64,000 nt of DNA, taken from NCBI RefSeq assembly GCF_001813295.1, contig NZ_KV812035.1, positions 82,029 through 146,028 of the forward strand, written 5' to 3'. The position numbers were made by a program, and so were the translations under genes. This DNA comes from Streptococcus sp. HMSC072G04 (lineage in GTDB: Bacteria > Bacillota > Bacilli > Lactobacillales > Streptococcaceae). Below, in pieces: positions 26,552 to 35,659 of the stretch. Numbering within the stretch: position 1 is the stretch's first letter; each line of letters starts with the position of its first letter. The notes below the pieces were generated by a model. It did not search any database, was not told the DNA's origin, and was given only the letters and a program-made list of their open reading frames with translations.

Positions 26552-28087
26552 TTACAACATCGGTGCGAACAATTGCATAATTTCCTTGATTAAGCTTTGG
26601 TGCCATGTAAAGCGGAATGTATCCTCTGTAATTTCTTGAGACACTTCAAAGATATGGTCAAAGTCCTCCCGAATCTTTTTCAAGGCAGGCGTCCGATACA
26701 TCCAGACAGCATTTTCATAGTGATGGACCAAACTGCGGTAGTCAAAGTTGATCGACCCTACAACCGCCATTTCGTCATCTGCCAGGACTTGCTTGCTATG
26801 GACAAAACCAGGGGTATACTCATAAATCTTTACTCCTGCATCCATCAGATCCAAGTAAGCCCCACGAGTTACGATTTGGATTAATTTTTTATCTGGAATA
26901 TGCGGGGTCACGATCCGAACATCTACCCCTCGAAGGGCTGCATTGCGGATATCCTCTGTCAAATCATAGTCAATGATCAAGTAAGGAGTTGTGATGTAGA
27001 CATAATCCGTCGCTTGGTTGATCATATTTTGATAAACCGTCTTTCCGACCTGCGACTTGTAAATCGGCTTTGGTCCACTCCCATAGGGAATATAGAGCCC
27101 CTCGCCTTCGACTGCCTTGTTTTCAATATGATAGCGGTCAAAATCCTCGATTTCCCCACGGTTGATGTACCAGTTCATGAGGAAGAGTCGCGTCAAGGCC
27201 TTAACAGCTCGTCCATCCAAACGGATGGCACTGTCCTTCCAGTGACCAAACCGCTCAATGTGGTTGATGTACTCGTCTGCCAAATTGACACCACCCGTAT
27301 AGCCGATCTGCCCATCAATGACCAGAATCTTGCGGTGATCTCGGTTGTTATAAGCCACTGTTAGACGTGGGATCACCTTGTTAAACTTATGGGCATCAAT
27401 CCCCATCTTTCTCAAGCGTTTGGTATAGTTCCCAGCCAAAGTCGCCATACAGCCGATATCGTCATAAAGGAGTTTGACCTCAACCCCCTCTTTCACTTTC
27501 TGCTCTAAAATCTCTAGGATACTGTTCCACATCAAGCCCTCATCAATAATGTAAAACTCGATGAAGATAAATTTTTTCGCGGCTTTTAGATCCTCTAGTA
27601 GTTGCGCATACATCTCCTCCCCTAGAGGGTAAAAGGTCGATGCCGTCCCATTGTAGAGATCCGCATTGTGGTCCATGGATAAAATCGACTTGACCAAGCC
27701 ATAAACCGCCTTGCTTTCTTGCTTGAGCTCCTTACGCAACTGATGACTATTGTCCTCTCGAAACTTCATGGACTCCATATTTTTCAGCTGGATCATTTCC
27801 TTTTTGGACAAACGCCGCTCTCCAAACATGAGGTATAAAAGCGATCCAAAGACAGGAATGACGGCAATCAAGAGCCAGGTCACCTTATTTTCAGGCGGGG
27901 TATTTCGATTAACAATAGCTAAGATTGTCGACACATATAAGAGCCCAATGACTGCAACAGATAGCCAATGAGGGAACCATCTATTAAGCCAGAAGAAGGC
28001 CGCAAAGGATGCCCATAGTTCAAAGCCCATAAACAAAATACTAAATCCATATTTGGACATTAATAGACGTAATTTTCGAAAGGTCAC
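26552..28087 (-). CDS. cls: Cardiolipin synthase
   Basis: 511 residues. Two N-terminal membrane segments (FSILFMGFELWASFAAFFWL, LSVAVIGLLYVSTILAIV), then two phospholipase-D domains with HKD motifs: NRDHRKILVIDGQIGYTGG and FVHSKQVLADDEMAVVGSIN. Condenses phosphatidylglycerol molecules to cardiolipin at the membrane. The start is GTG at 28087, with AAAGGAGG five bases upstream; an overlapping ATG CTG TGA three-codon frame begins inside the ribosome-site spacer. Confidence 0.95.
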   Translation of the reverse strand: MTFRKLRLLMSKYGFSILFMGFELWASFAAFFWLNRWFPHWLSVAVIGLLYVSTILAIVNRNTPPENKVTWLLIAVIPVFGSLLYLMFGERRLSKKEMIQLKNMESMKFREDNSHQLRKELKQESKAVYGLVKSILSMDHNADLYNGTASTFYPLGEEMYAQLLEDLKAAKKFIFIEFYIIDEGLMWNSILEILEQKVKEGVEVKLLYDDIGCMATLAGNYTKRLRKMGIDAHKFNKVIPRLTVAYNNRDHRKILVIDGQIGYTGGVNLADEYINHIERFGHWKDSAIRLDGRAVKALTRLFLMNWYINRGEIEDFDRYHIENKAVEGEGLYIPYGSGPKPIYKSQVGKTVYQNMINQATDYVYITTPYLIIDYDLTEDIRNAALRGVDVRIVTPHIPDKKLIQIVTRGAYLDLMDAGVKIYEYTPGFVHSKQVLADDEMAVVGSINFDYRSLVHHYENAVWMYRTPALKKIREDFDHIFEVSQEITEDTFRFTWHQSLIKEIMQLFAPML

Positions 28088-28173
28088 AGCATCCTCCTTT
28101 TTTTCTTTCTACTAGTATACCAATTCTTTTTACCCGTTGCAACGACCAACCAAACCCCTTCTAGACAAACAAA

Positions 28174-28353
28174 AAGAGAGTGGGACAGAAGTCCTAGCCT
28201 CTCAATTATTTTTGGATTGTCGAGCAAGACGCAGTGGTTGAGTGGGCTCTACTACGCTGATTTCATCAGTTTTTACAGCCCTACTCAACTGTTCGGAGGT
28301 GGGACGACGAAATCGAATTCTAACGAATTACCGATTTCTGTCCCACTCTCTCT
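28174..28353 (-). repeat. Foldback intergenic repeat, copy 1
   Basis: About 180 bp. Conserved core shared with copies at 46379 and 63167: the gagagtgggacagaaatcgg end, a GTTGAGT-type stem around ctgatttcatcag, and a CAAGACGCAGTGGTTG block. The gagag end sits about 12 bases past the stop codon of the lipoprotein gene at 28365. Terminal arms gagagtgggacagaa and ttctgtcccactctc are inverted. No ORF. It occupies most of the gap to cls. Confidence 0.9.
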
Positions 28354-28364
28354 TGTTTCGTCCC

Positions 28365-28775
28365 TTATTGCTTGGTCAAAACGATAATCCCTTGATCATC
28401 CTCTGCTTGCTCTAGGTCTTCTAGCGACAACTGATCTCCTTCGATCCGATAGCGATAAGGCTCATCTCCGATACGCATGGATTGATTGACCGGATCAATA
28501 CTAACCTCTTTGGCCTCTTCTTCTCCATCAGCATCTTGCACCGTAAACGTGCCTTTTCGACCCGTCACCACCAAGAGGATCGTATTTTCCTCGTCCTGTC
28601 CACGATAACTGCCATCTATGGACACCCCTTCTTTCTGTTCTTCACTCGCTGACGTCACAGTCTGTGATGAAGCAGACGTCTGTTTGCTCGAAGTCTGTGT
28701 CGCTTTTTCTTGCTGGCTACAAGCAGTCAGGAAAAGGGCTGCTGCCAAGGTCATTATAGACATGATTTTTTTCAT
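28365..28775 (-). CDS. Small lipoprotein of unknown function
   Basis: 136 residues. Signal peptide MKKIMSIMTLAAALFLTAC with lipobox LTAC, then a Gln/Ser/Thr-rich linker, then a small acidic domain (SIDGSYRGQDEENTILLVVT, SIDPVNQSMRIGDEPYRYRI) predicted as beta-rich. Anchored to the outer membrane face. Start at ATG 28775 with AAGGAG upstream; the longer frame adds residues before the signal peptide. The folC-lipoprotein-cls order resembles pneumococcus as I recall it. Function unknown. Confidence 0.88.
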   Translation of the reverse strand: MKKIMSIMTLAAALFLTACSQQEKATQTSSKQTSASSQTVTSASEEQKEGVSIDGSYRGQDEENTILLVVTGRKGTFTVQDADGEEEAKEVSIDPVNQSMRIGDEPYRYRIEGDQLSLEDLEQAEDDQGIIVLTKQ

Positions 28776-28851
28776 TAAGATCGACTCCTTTCGCCATAAC
28801 CGTATACCATCTACCACCAGTATACGCCAAGAAAGTCTTTAGGTCAATTGT

Positions 28852-30084
28852 TTACCCCTCTAATAAAAATGCCCTTACTTCTGCAATAAAATACAAGGAT
28901 CCTGTCACAAATAAGACTTCATCTGGACGACTCTGATCCATAAATTCTTTGATATAGGCCTTGTAGTCCGCTACATAGGGCAGGTCTTGTCGGTCACCTT
29001 GTTCCACCACTTCTCCGTAATGGAAGGTTGTCAAAATCAATTCAGCTTCTGGTAAACCGGCTTGAAGCGTTTGGAGCATCCCGCTATAATCTTTTCGCTT
29101 GAGGGCTCCAAATAAAATCTTCACGCGCTTTCCTGCTAAGCTATTGGCAAACTCGATCAAGCGCAACATAGCGTGAGGATTATGAGCGCCATCCAGATAC
29201 ACCTGGTCGCCAAACAACTCTAGACGTCCCGGCCACCGCGTCTCTTGTAAGGCCAGCTTGACCTGATCCATATCCACTTCTTGATCTAGGCCTTCCATAT
29301 AGAGGAAAAAGGCCTCTAGAGCTACTGCAGCATTTTCCCGTTGGTAATCACCCTTTAAGCCCAGAGACGGCAAGACAAGATCCATGTTTTCATTCCAAAA
29401 ACGATCCTGCTCTAAGCCAAAATCTTTCTGGAAGGAGTGGAGATCCACAGCCAATTGTCCGGCCCTTTCTTGACAAACAGCTATAGCATCATCCGACAAG
29501 GGGCCCACAACAGCTTTCTTGCCCTTCTTAAAGATTCCTGCCTTTTGCTGGGCGATTTCCGCAATCGTCCCTCCCAGTGTTTCCTGGTGATCCAGGCCAA
29601 CCGAAGTGATCACTGCGATCTCTCCCGTCACTACGTTGCTCGTATCTAGAAGCCCACCGATACCAACTTCCAGCAAGACCACGTCCACAGCTTGTTCCTT
29701 AAAATACAAGAGGGCCATGAGGCAGATAATCTCAAAATAAGAGAGTTGATCCTGGGTTTGAAGCAAGGTCTGCTCCATTTGTTGGACTTCTTGGCCAATC
29801 CGAGTAAAATCTTCATCTGAAATTGGCTGATCCCCAATACAAATCCGATCATGGATACTGATCATATGAGGAGAAGTAAAGGTCCCAACCTTCTTCCCAT
29901 GAGCCATCAACAATTGACGCAGAAAGGCGATTGTGGATCCCTTCCCATTGGTTCCTGTCACATGAAGAATCGGATAAGCCTTATCCGGCCTCCCTAAAAG
30001 GCTCACTGCCTGCTCCATACGATCCAGTCCCGATCGAAAATTCAGACCGATCCGACTATTCATCCATTGCTCAATCTTATTCAC
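28852..30084 (-). CDS. folC: Folylpolyglutamate/dihydrofolate synthase
   Basis: 410 residues of the Mur-ligase superfamily. P-loop ILHVTGTNGKGSTIAFLRQL, then GKKVGTFTSPHMISIHDRI (folate loop), VLLEVGIGGLLDTSNV and GLDHQETLGGTIAEIAQQK. Adds glutamate to folates. The start is GTG 30084 with AGGAGG five bases upstream. The 307-base gap upstream holds a tandem hairpin array rather than a gene. Confidence 0.94.
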   Translation of the reverse strand: MNKIEQWMNSRIGLNFRSGLDRMEQAVSLLGRPDKAYPILHVTGTNGKGSTIAFLRQLLMAHGKKVGTFTSPHMISIHDRICIGDQPISDEDFTRIGQEVQQMEQTLLQTQDQLSYFEIICLMALLYFKEQAVDVVLLEVGIGGLLDTSNVVTGEIAVITSVGLDHQETLGGTIAEIAQQKAGIFKKGKKAVVGPLSDDAIAVCQERAGQLAVDLHSFQKDFGLEQDRFWNENMDLVLPSLGLKGDYQRENAAVALEAFFLYMEGLDQEVDMDQVKLALQETRWPGRLELFGDQVYLDGAHNPHAMLRLIEFANSLAGKRVKILFGALKRKDYSGMLQTLQAGLPEAELILTTFHYGEVVEQGDRQDLPYVADYKAYIKEFMDQSRPDEVLFVTGSLYFIAEVRAFLLEG

Positions 30085-30172
30085 ATCTTCCTCCTAAAAG
30101 AAAAAAGCGACAAAACCTCTTCTGACGTTTGCGCTCCTTTCTTTTGTAGTTATTTCGTTCTTATTTTACAGC

Positions 30173-30393
30173 AAGTCCATCGGACTTACCAACTCTCTCT
30201 AGTTTCTAGGAGTTGGGCTAAAAACGTCCCCCGGACTTACTTGCGGTCTTTGTTTCTAGCGCAAGGGTAAAAACATCCACCGGATGTTTCAACTCTTTCT
30301 AGTTTCTAGGAGTTGAGGTGATACAGTCTCCCAGACTTACCAGCTCTCTCGTATTTCAAGGAGCTGGGCTAAAAACGTCCCCCGGACGTTTTT
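30173..30393 (-). repeat. Tandem array of paired hairpins, period about 50 bp
   Basis: Two alternating hairpin types. Type A (short stem, 3-base loop) is centred at 30180, 30231, 30280, 30331 and 30382, with arms AAGTCC/GGACTT, GTCC/GGAC, AAACATCC/GGATGTTT, AGTCT/AGACT and AAAAACGTCC/GGACGTTTTT. Type B (larger loop with TTTCTAG-like sequence) is centred at 30203, 30253, 30303 and 30354, with arms CCAACTC/GAGTTGG, CTTGCG/CGCAAG, TCAACTC/GAGTTGA and CCAGCTC/GAGCTGG. Arm changes are compensatory. The outermost A hairpin overlaps the DUF1292 stop codon and could terminate that operon. Confidence 0.85.
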
Positions 30394-30697
30394 ACTCCTC
30401 CATAAAGCTGTTGAAGACTTCTTCGATCATATCCCATTCTGCATCTGAGTCTTCTGGGATTGGTTGAAGGTCACCTTCTGTTCCGTCTTCGTTTTCTGTA
30501 AATGAATAAGCTTGGATTTCAACTTCGCCGTTTTCATCTTCTTCTGCATTTGCAGGGATCAAAAGGACATAGTTCTTTCCAAATTCTTCTTTGCCATCAA
30601 TGGTCAAAAGAATTTCAAACAAGGTTTCATTTCCTTGTTCATCTACCAATGTGATTAATTCACGTTCTTCATGGTCGTGGTTATGATCATGTGCCAT
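30392..30697 (-). CDS. DUF1292-family acidic protein
   Basis: 101 residues, strongly acidic, no membrane segment. N-terminal histidine-rich [13 protein letters not shown], then [20 protein letters not shown] and [20 protein letters not shown], the YrzB/DUF1292 pattern. Last gene of the ireB-ruvX-DUF1292 cluster conserved in Firmicutes. The His-rich tail might bind metal, which is inference. Function unknown. Confidence 0.92.
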   Translation of the reverse strand: MAHDHNHDHEERELITLVDEQGNETLFEILLTIDGKEEFGKNYVLLIPANAEEDENGEVEIQAYSFTENEDGTEGDLQPIPEDSDAEWDMIEEVFNSFMEE

Positions 30698-30719
30698 ACT
30701 ATTCTTCCTCGTTTTCTTT

Positions 30720-31139
30720 CTAAAAATTGCGATCTAAATAATTTTGTAAAATAAGCTGCGCTGCTAACTTATCAATAACTTTTTTACGTTTGCTACGGCT
30801 AATGTCTGCTTGCTCAATCAACATCCGCTCTGCAGCAACTGTCGTCAACCGTTCGTCTTGGTAGTCGACAGGCAACCCAAACTTTTCAGCAATCATGGCG
30901 CCATAAGCCTGACTGGCTTCCACACGCGGTCCGCTGGTGTTGTTCATGTTTTTCGGCAAGCCCACAACAAAACGGTCCACCTTGTATTGAGCTACTAATT
31001 CGGCTAAGCGCTCCAAACCGAATTCTTTTTTGTCTTCATCGATTTGGATGATTTCAAGACCCTGAGCTGTAAAACCGAGAGGATCACTCACAGCAACCCC
31101 GACGGTCTTTGAGCCAACATCCAATCCCATAATTCTCAT
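30720..31139 (-). CDS. ruvX: RuvX/YqgF-family Holliday-junction resolvase-like nuclease
   Basis: 139 residues, RNase H-like fold. [20 protein letters not shown] carries the first catalytic Asp; [16 protein letters not shown] and [18 protein letters not shown] follow. Homologues process the 5' end of pre-16S rRNA. Start overlaps the ireB stop by one base (TAATG). Confidence 0.94.
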   Translation of the reverse strand: MRIMGLDVGSKTVGVAVSDPLGFTAQGLEIIQIDEDKKEFGLERLAELVAQYKVDRFVVGLPKNMNNTSGPRVEASQAYGAMIAEKFGLPVDYQDERLTTVAAERMLIEQADISRSKRKKVIDKLAAQLILQNYLDRNF

Positions 31140-31405
31140 TAGAGGTCTATTCCTTGCCCTTTCAAATAATAACGTACCAATTCTTCAACGATTTCATCTC
31201 GTTCATATTTACGAATTTGGTTCCGTGCATTATTATAACGAGGTACATAGGCAGGATCACCACTGAGTACGTATCCTACGATTTGATTAATTGGATTGTA
31301 GCCTTTTTCATCCAGTGACAAGTAAACATCTTTCAAGGTCTCGCTAATTTCCTTACGATTTGAATCATCAAGATTAAAACGTACTGTTTCATCTGTAAAT
31401 CCCAC
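31139..31405 (-). CDS. ireB: IreB-family regulatory phosphoprotein
   Basis: 88 residues, DUF965. [20 protein letters not shown] contains the threonine region that the enterococcal PASTA kinase IreK phosphorylates; [20 protein letters not shown] and [20 protein letters not shown] are diagnostic. Regulates cell-envelope stress tolerance in Enterococcus. The start is GTG 31405 with an AGAGGG upstream. Confidence 0.94.
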   Translation of the reverse strand: MGFTDETVRFNLDDSNRKEISETLKDVYLSLDEKGYNPINQIVGYVLSGDPAYVPRYNNARNQIRKYERDEIVEELVRYYLKGQGIDL

Positions 31406-31435
31406 AAGAACACCCTCTTTCCTTAGAATATTACT

Positions 31436-31464
31436 ATTATACCATAATCAAGAGTTTTCCACAA
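31436..31464 (-). promoter_or_regulatory. Promoter of ireB-ruvX-DUF1292
   Basis: Minus strand: TTGTGG (31459-31464), 17-bp spacer ending TGG, TATAAT (31436-31441). Extended -10 promoter about 30 bases before the ireB GTG. Confidence 0.6.
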
Positions 31465-31529
31465 CGGTCAAGCCCTTGATTTTACAGCTTTTTCAAGCAT
31501 TTTTGAGCTATTTCAGTTAAACTGTTTTT

Positions 31530-32126
31530 TTATTTTTGCTCACTTGCTCCAGCATTGATAAGATTGTCCGCAAATTGACTCGGTGTCAACTTCAACAACT
31601 CTGGTAAGTGATTGTTTTTGAAGTAAGTCATGCCTTCGGCCTTCTTCACATCCATTGCTTCAAAGTCATAGGTGATCGTTACCTTGTATTCATTCTCATT
31701 TTCCAAGGTCAAATCAGCTGTAAAACCTGGCACTGTCAAAGCTTCCTTAAAGGCATCGTCCTTGTTAAAGGATTCTCTCAATTGCTTTTGTGCTTCTTCG
31801 ACTCCAACCTGTTGGATCCCTTTTTTCAACTCCTCATCGGTTGCCGTCACATTGATGGTCTCCAATTTTTTAAAGGTATTCCCCACATAGGTGACGATTT
31901 GCGTCTGTTGTGTCCCCTTGTCATCTTTTGGAAAGACAAAGGTCCTAGTGATGACTTTATTTTCTTCAGCTTTTTGCAGAATACTCTTATTATCCTTTTG
32001 CAGTTGCTCTGCTTTTGCTTGGATTGCCTTTTGTTCACTTGAATTTGGCGTTTTCGCTTGTTTTTTTTGACCGCATCCAGTCAAACACAATACAAGCGCA
32101 CCCAATAAGAAGATTTTCCTTTTCAT
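31530..32126 (-). CDS. DUF1307 (YehR-like) lipoprotein
   Basis: 198 residues. Signal peptide and lipobox MKRKIFLLGALVLCLTGCGQ (LTGC). The mature protein has a helical Gln/Lys-rich stretch followed by a beta-rich domain (TRTFVFPKDDKGTQQTQIVT, TYDFEAMDVKKAEGMTYFKN). Attached to the outer membrane face. Function unknown. A similar gene lies near spx in other streptococci as I recall it. Confidence 0.88.
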   Translation of the reverse strand: MKRKIFLLGALVLCLTGCGQKKQAKTPNSSEQKAIQAKAEQLQKDNKSILQKAEENKVITRTFVFPKDDKGTQQTQIVTYVGNTFKKLETINVTATDEELKKGIQQVGVEEAQKQLRESFNKDDAFKEALTVPGFTADLTLENENEYKVTITYDFEAMDVKKAEGMTYFKNNHLPELLKLTPSQFADNLINAGASEQK

Positions 32127-32224
32127 TTTCCATTCCTTACTAGTTATTGTTTTCTAAAATATTGTATCATAGATTTCGTAAAATGGCGCAGTAAACTGCT
32201 TTTCATTCCGATTTTTAACAAGAA

Positions 32225-32253
32225 AAAATCAGAAACACATTGTTTCTGATTTT
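32225..32253 (-). terminator. Terminator after spxA
   Basis: Perfect 13-bp stem AAAATCAGAAACA / TGTTTCTGATTTT with a CAT loop, 8 bases past the spxA stop codon, followed on the minus strand by TTCTTG. Confidence 0.85.
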
Positions 32254-32261
32254 CAATCGCT

Positions 32262-32660
32262 TTAAAGAGCTGCACGCATCCGCGCTTCTGCATTTTCTAC
32301 ATTTCGAACTGATCGTGGCAAGAAGGCACGAATATCGTCTTCTTTGTAGCCCACTTGGAGACGTTTGTCATCTACCAAGATCGGACTTTTAAGAATACGA
32401 GGTGTTTCCATGATGATGTCAATGACTTCATTGACACTCAAGTCTTCGATGTCCACTCCTAGATTTTTAGCGTATCGATTTTTTGAAGAGACAATACTTG
32501 CCACTCCATTTTCAGTCTTTGTAAGGATATCCAATAATTCTTCTTTGGTGATTCCTTCCTTACCGAGGTTTTGTTCTTTATAAGTTAGCTGGTGAGCGTT
32601 GAGCCAAGTCTTTGCTTTTTTACAGCTGGTGCAACTTGACACTGTATAAATTTTAATCAT
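32262..32660 (-). CDS. spxA: Spx-family transcriptional regulator
   Basis: 132 residues, ArsC/thioredoxin-like fold. MIKIYTVSSCTSCKKAKTWL has the CxxC redox switch at residues 10-13; ENGVASIVSSKNRYAKNLGV and TPRILKSPILVDDKRLQVGY are typical. Binds the RNA polymerase alpha subunit and redirects transcription under oxidative stress. Streptococci usually have two copies; this is the one near recA. Confidence 0.95.
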   Translation of the reverse strand: MIKIYTVSSCTSCKKAKTWLNAHQLTYKEQNLGKEGITKEELLDILTKTENGVASIVSSKNRYAKNLGVDIEDLSVNEVIDIIMETPRILKSPILVDDKRLQVGYKEDDIRAFLPRSVRNVENAEARMRAAL

Positions 32661-32680
32661 GCATGCACTCCTTTCGCTAC

Positions 32681-32707
32681 ACGATAATACTATCGTATTA
32701 AATTATA
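32681..32707 (-). promoter_or_regulatory. spxA promoter with dyad in the initial transcribed region
   Basis: TATAAT at 32702-32707 with TG one base upstream (extended -10). Immediately downstream is a perfect 6-bp dyad ACGATA-ATAC-TATCGT (32681-32696), placed where a repressor or a 5' mRNA hairpin would act. Its binding partner is unknown. Confidence 0.5.
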
Positions 32708-32747
32708 ACACAAAAACCATCAGTCTAGCGACCTATTTTGAAAAAAA

Positions 32748-33893
32748 TTAATCTTCAATTTCAATCGCGTCATCTAAATCAAGAGTTACTTCTTCTACGA
32801 CAGGAGCTGCTTCTTCAGTTTTATCAAGGGTTTTCACTGCTTCGTCTTCTTCGATCAAACCAAAATGAACCCGAACCTTGTGGTCGATTTCGTCAAAAAT
32901 TTCTGGGTGGTCAGCCAAGAATTTCTTAGCATTTTCAGATCCTTGACCAATTTTTTCACCATTATAGGAGTACCACGCACCCGCTTTTTGGATGATATCC
33001 AAATCTGTTGCAATCTTCACCAATTCACCCGTACGTGAAATTCCTTCCCCGTACATGATTTCAACCATGGCTTCTTTGAACGGTGGAGCCACCTTGTTCT
33101 TCACAACCTTGATCTTAGTTTCCTTACCAACATTGGTATCTTTTTGGTCCCCAGTCCCCTTGATTTGAGTGTTTCCACGAACATCTAGACGGACAGAAGC
33201 GTAGAATTTAAGGGCACGACCACCAGGTGTGGTTTCAGGGTTCCCAAACATGACCCCAACTTTTTCACGCAATTGGTTGATAAAGATGGCAATGGTCTTC
33301 GTCTTATTGATCGAAGCTCCGAGTTTACGCATCGCTTGGCTCATCATCCGCGCTTGCAAACCAACGTGGCTATCCCCGATATCTCCATCGATTTCCGCAC
33401 GAGGTACCAAGGCCGCAACAGAGTCGACAACCACCAAATCAACCGCACCAGAGTCGATCAATTTACCAGCAATTTCAAGTCCTTGTTCCCCTGAGTCTGG
33501 TTGAGACAAGAGAAGTTCGTCGATATTGACTCCGAGAGCTGCTGCATAAGATGGATCCAAGGCATGCTCCGCATCGATAAAGGCAGCAATGCCTCCTTCT
33601 TTCTGTGCTTGCGCTACTGCATGGAGGGCAACGGTTGTTTTACCAGATGATTCTGGACCATAGATTTCGATGATACGACCTTTTGGATAACCACCAGCAC
33701 CCAAGGCAATATCAAGCGCCAAGGAACCAGAGCTCATGACTTGTACTTTTTGTTCTGCACGTTCGCCCAGACGCATGATCGATCCCTTACCAAAGTCTTT
33801 TTCGATCAACTTCAGGGCATCATTGAGCGCTTTTTCACGCTCATCTCCAAATTTCTTAGAGATATCATCTAATTTTTTCTGTTTTTTCGCCAT
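32748..33893 (-). CDS. recA: Recombinase A
   Basis: 381 residues. Walker [21 protein letters not shown], Walker [16 protein letters not shown], the [21 protein letters not shown]2 loop and an acidic C-terminal tail. DNA strand exchange in repair and transformation. About 120 bases downstream of cinA and probably co-transcribed with it from the competence promoter. Confidence 0.98.
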   Translation of the reverse strand: MAKKQKKLDDISKKFGDEREKALNDALKLIEKDFGKGSIMRLGERAEQKVQVMSSGSLALDIALGAGGYPKGRIIEIYGPESSGKTTVALHAVAQAQKEGGIAAFIDAEHALDPSYAAALGVNIDELLLSQPDSGEQGLEIAGKLIDSGAVDLVVVDSVAALVPRAEIDGDIGDSHVGLQARMMSQAMRKLGASINKTKTIAIFINQLREKVGVMFGNPETTPGGRALKFYASVRLDVRGNTQIKGTGDQKDTNVGKETKIKVVKNKVAPPFKEAMVEIMYGEGISRTGELVKIATDLDIIQKAGAWYSYNGEKIGQGSENAKKFLADHPEIFDEIDHKVRVHFGLIEEDEAVKTLDKTEEAAPVVEEVTLDLDDAIEIED

Positions 33894-34013
33894 TCTTTTC
33901 TCCTATGTTTTTACTATACAGGAAATGCATGCAACTCACCGACGTTTTCCGTCATTTGAAAGGCACATTTCCTATCCATTTTTAGAATTATTCTTCATTT
34001 GGCACAAGCTTCA

Positions 34014-35282
34014 TTATACCAAATTTTCACCATTTAATACAGCCAAGCGCACCAAATTAAAGGCATGAAGGACTGCAATTTCGCGGACATCCGCCCGGCT
34101 ACGTCCAGCGATATTGACTTGGACACTATCCACTCCATTTGGAGTCGCAAGTCCGATAAAGACGGTCCCTGCTGGATGCCCTTCTAGACTATCTGGCCCC
34201 GCAACTCCGGTTAGGCTAACACCATAATCGGATCCTGTTAACTTACGGGCCTGTGAAGCCATGGCTTGAGCTGTAAAGTGAGACACCACTCCATGTTGCT
34301 CTAACTCTTGAGCTGGAATAGACAACATCTTGCTTTTTTCTTCCAGACTATAGGTGACAAAACCACCTGCAAAGATGCTGGACGCCCCTGAAAAATCTGC
34401 CAGAGTCGCTTGGAAAAGGCCAGCCGTCAGGCTTTCTGCAGCTGTAATGGTCTTACCAGTCCGTTTCAAGAGATCAAAGGCCACCTTGGCCATCGAATTA
34501 TCATCCCCATAACCATAAAACAACTTATGCAAGGGTTGATGGTCCAGGGTATGGCGTGATAAGATTTCCTTTTCTAAGACATCGAGCTTAGCATCCGCTG
34601 AAGCTTGATCCTTCGCCTTTGTAGACAGACGCAAGGTTACTTCTCCCGTCTTGGCATAAGGAGCCACCGTCGGATCACTCTGCTTTTCAATGATATCGGC
34701 TAGGATCGTAACCAGCTGGCTTTCCCCAATCCCAAAGAAGCGCAAGACTCTTGAAAAGAGCTCTTCCCCTGTCGTCAAATGAGGCACCAATTGTTCATTG
34801 ACCATGGGTTTTAACTCACTTGGTGGGCCAGGTAGAACGACATAGGTCACACCATCAACTTCAATCAAACCTCCAACCGCGAGACCTGTACGGTTTTGAA
34901 GGGGGATTGATCCGGCAATCAATTGTGCTTGTCGCTCATTATTGGGCGTCCGGACATAATCAGGGCGACTGGCAAAGAAGGTGTCGAGTTTGGCAAGCGC
35001 TGTTGGATCAAAAACCAGTTCTTTCCCTAAGAACTTAGCAAGGGTTTGCTTGGTCAAATCATCCTCTGTTGGCCCAAGTCCACCACATAAAATCACCAAA
35101 TCACTGCGTTTTGAAGCTGTCTCAATGGTCGAGAAGAGACGACCTTCATTGTCTCCTACCGCCACATGATAATAGACATCAATCCCTAAACTAGCCAATT
35201 TTTCAGACAAGAATTGAGCATTGGTGTTGACAATTTGTCCTGTTAGAATTTCTGTTCCAACTGCAATAATTTCCGCCTTCAT
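34014..35282 (-). CDS. cinA: Competence/damage-inducible protein CinA
   Basis: 422 residues. N-terminal MoaB/Mog-like domain ([52 protein letters not shown]) and C-terminal PncC-like nicotinamide-mononucleotide deamidase domain ([31 protein letters not shown]). ATG 35282 has GGAGG four bases upstream; the in-frame GTG at 35294 lies within that site. Its promoter carries a cin-box, so it belongs to the late competence regulon with recA. Confidence 0.95.
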   Translation of the reverse strand: MKAEIIAVGTEILTGQIVNTNAQFLSEKLASLGIDVYYHVAVGDNEGRLFSTIETASKRSDLVILCGGLGPTEDDLTKQTLAKFLGKELVFDPTALAKLDTFFASRPDYVRTPNNERQAQLIAGSIPLQNRTGLAVGGLIEVDGVTYVVLPGPPSELKPMVNEQLVPHLTTGEELFSRVLRFFGIGESQLVTILADIIEKQSDPTVAPYAKTGEVTLRLSTKAKDQASADAKLDVLEKEILSRHTLDHQPLHKLFYGYGDDNSMAKVAFDLLKRTGKTITAAESLTAGLFQATLADFSGASSIFAGGFVTYSLEEKSKMLSIPAQELEQHGVVSHFTAQAMASQARKLTGSDYGVSLTGVAGPDSLEGHPAGTVFIGLATPNGVDSVQVNIAGRSRADVREIAVLHAFNLVRLAVLNGENLV

Positions 35283-35300
35283 GGTGCCTCCCACTTATAC

Positions 35301-35308
35301 TATTCGTA
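35301..35308 (-). promoter_or_regulatory. cin-box (ComX/SigX promoter) of cinA-recA
   Basis: Exact TACGAATA on the minus strand, 19 bases before the cinA ATG, within ATTACGAATAGTATAAG. This is the octamer recognised by the competence sigma factor ComX in streptococci. Confidence 0.85.
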
Positions 35309-35528
35309 ATTTTCATTTCATTTTAACACAATTTCCTAAATTATTTAAAAAACAGATTGAAGATAAAGTCCATTTTGGACAACTTTTTTCAATCTTTTTC
35401 TTTTAGAGTATAAAGTAAAAAACTCATAGAAATACTATTACATCAGCATCCCTAAGAGTTTTAACTATGTGGCAATCAACTTCTAAAGGGCTATTTTCTA
35501 TTGTTGATAGAGCTTATCTATATTCTGA
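35309..35528. other. Non-coding gap between divergent cinA and the S66 gene
   Basis: About 220 AT-rich bases with no convincing ORF. Ends in an orphan terminator hairpin (next feature), suggesting the remnant of a lost plus-strand gene. Confidence 0.4.
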
Positions 35529-35555
35529 AGCAACCATATCGAGCGGTTGCTTTTT
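35529..35555 (+). terminator. Orphan plus-strand terminator-like hairpin
   Basis: AGCAACC / GGTTGCT stem, 9-base loop, then TTTT. No plus-strand gene precedes it within the gap. Confidence 0.5.
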
Positions 35556-35659
35556 GACTACTTTCTTGATCTAAAAGCTTTCTTCTGACTCTAATTCTTG
35601 TTGTTCCCCCTCATCTTTTGTGATACAATAGCATCAATTTATTTCTAGGAGGATGAGAT

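Noticed and set aside
30173-30393. Possible CRISPR array
   Set aside because: Regular spacing, but units are palindromic and vary in arms with no unique spacers, and there are no cas genes.
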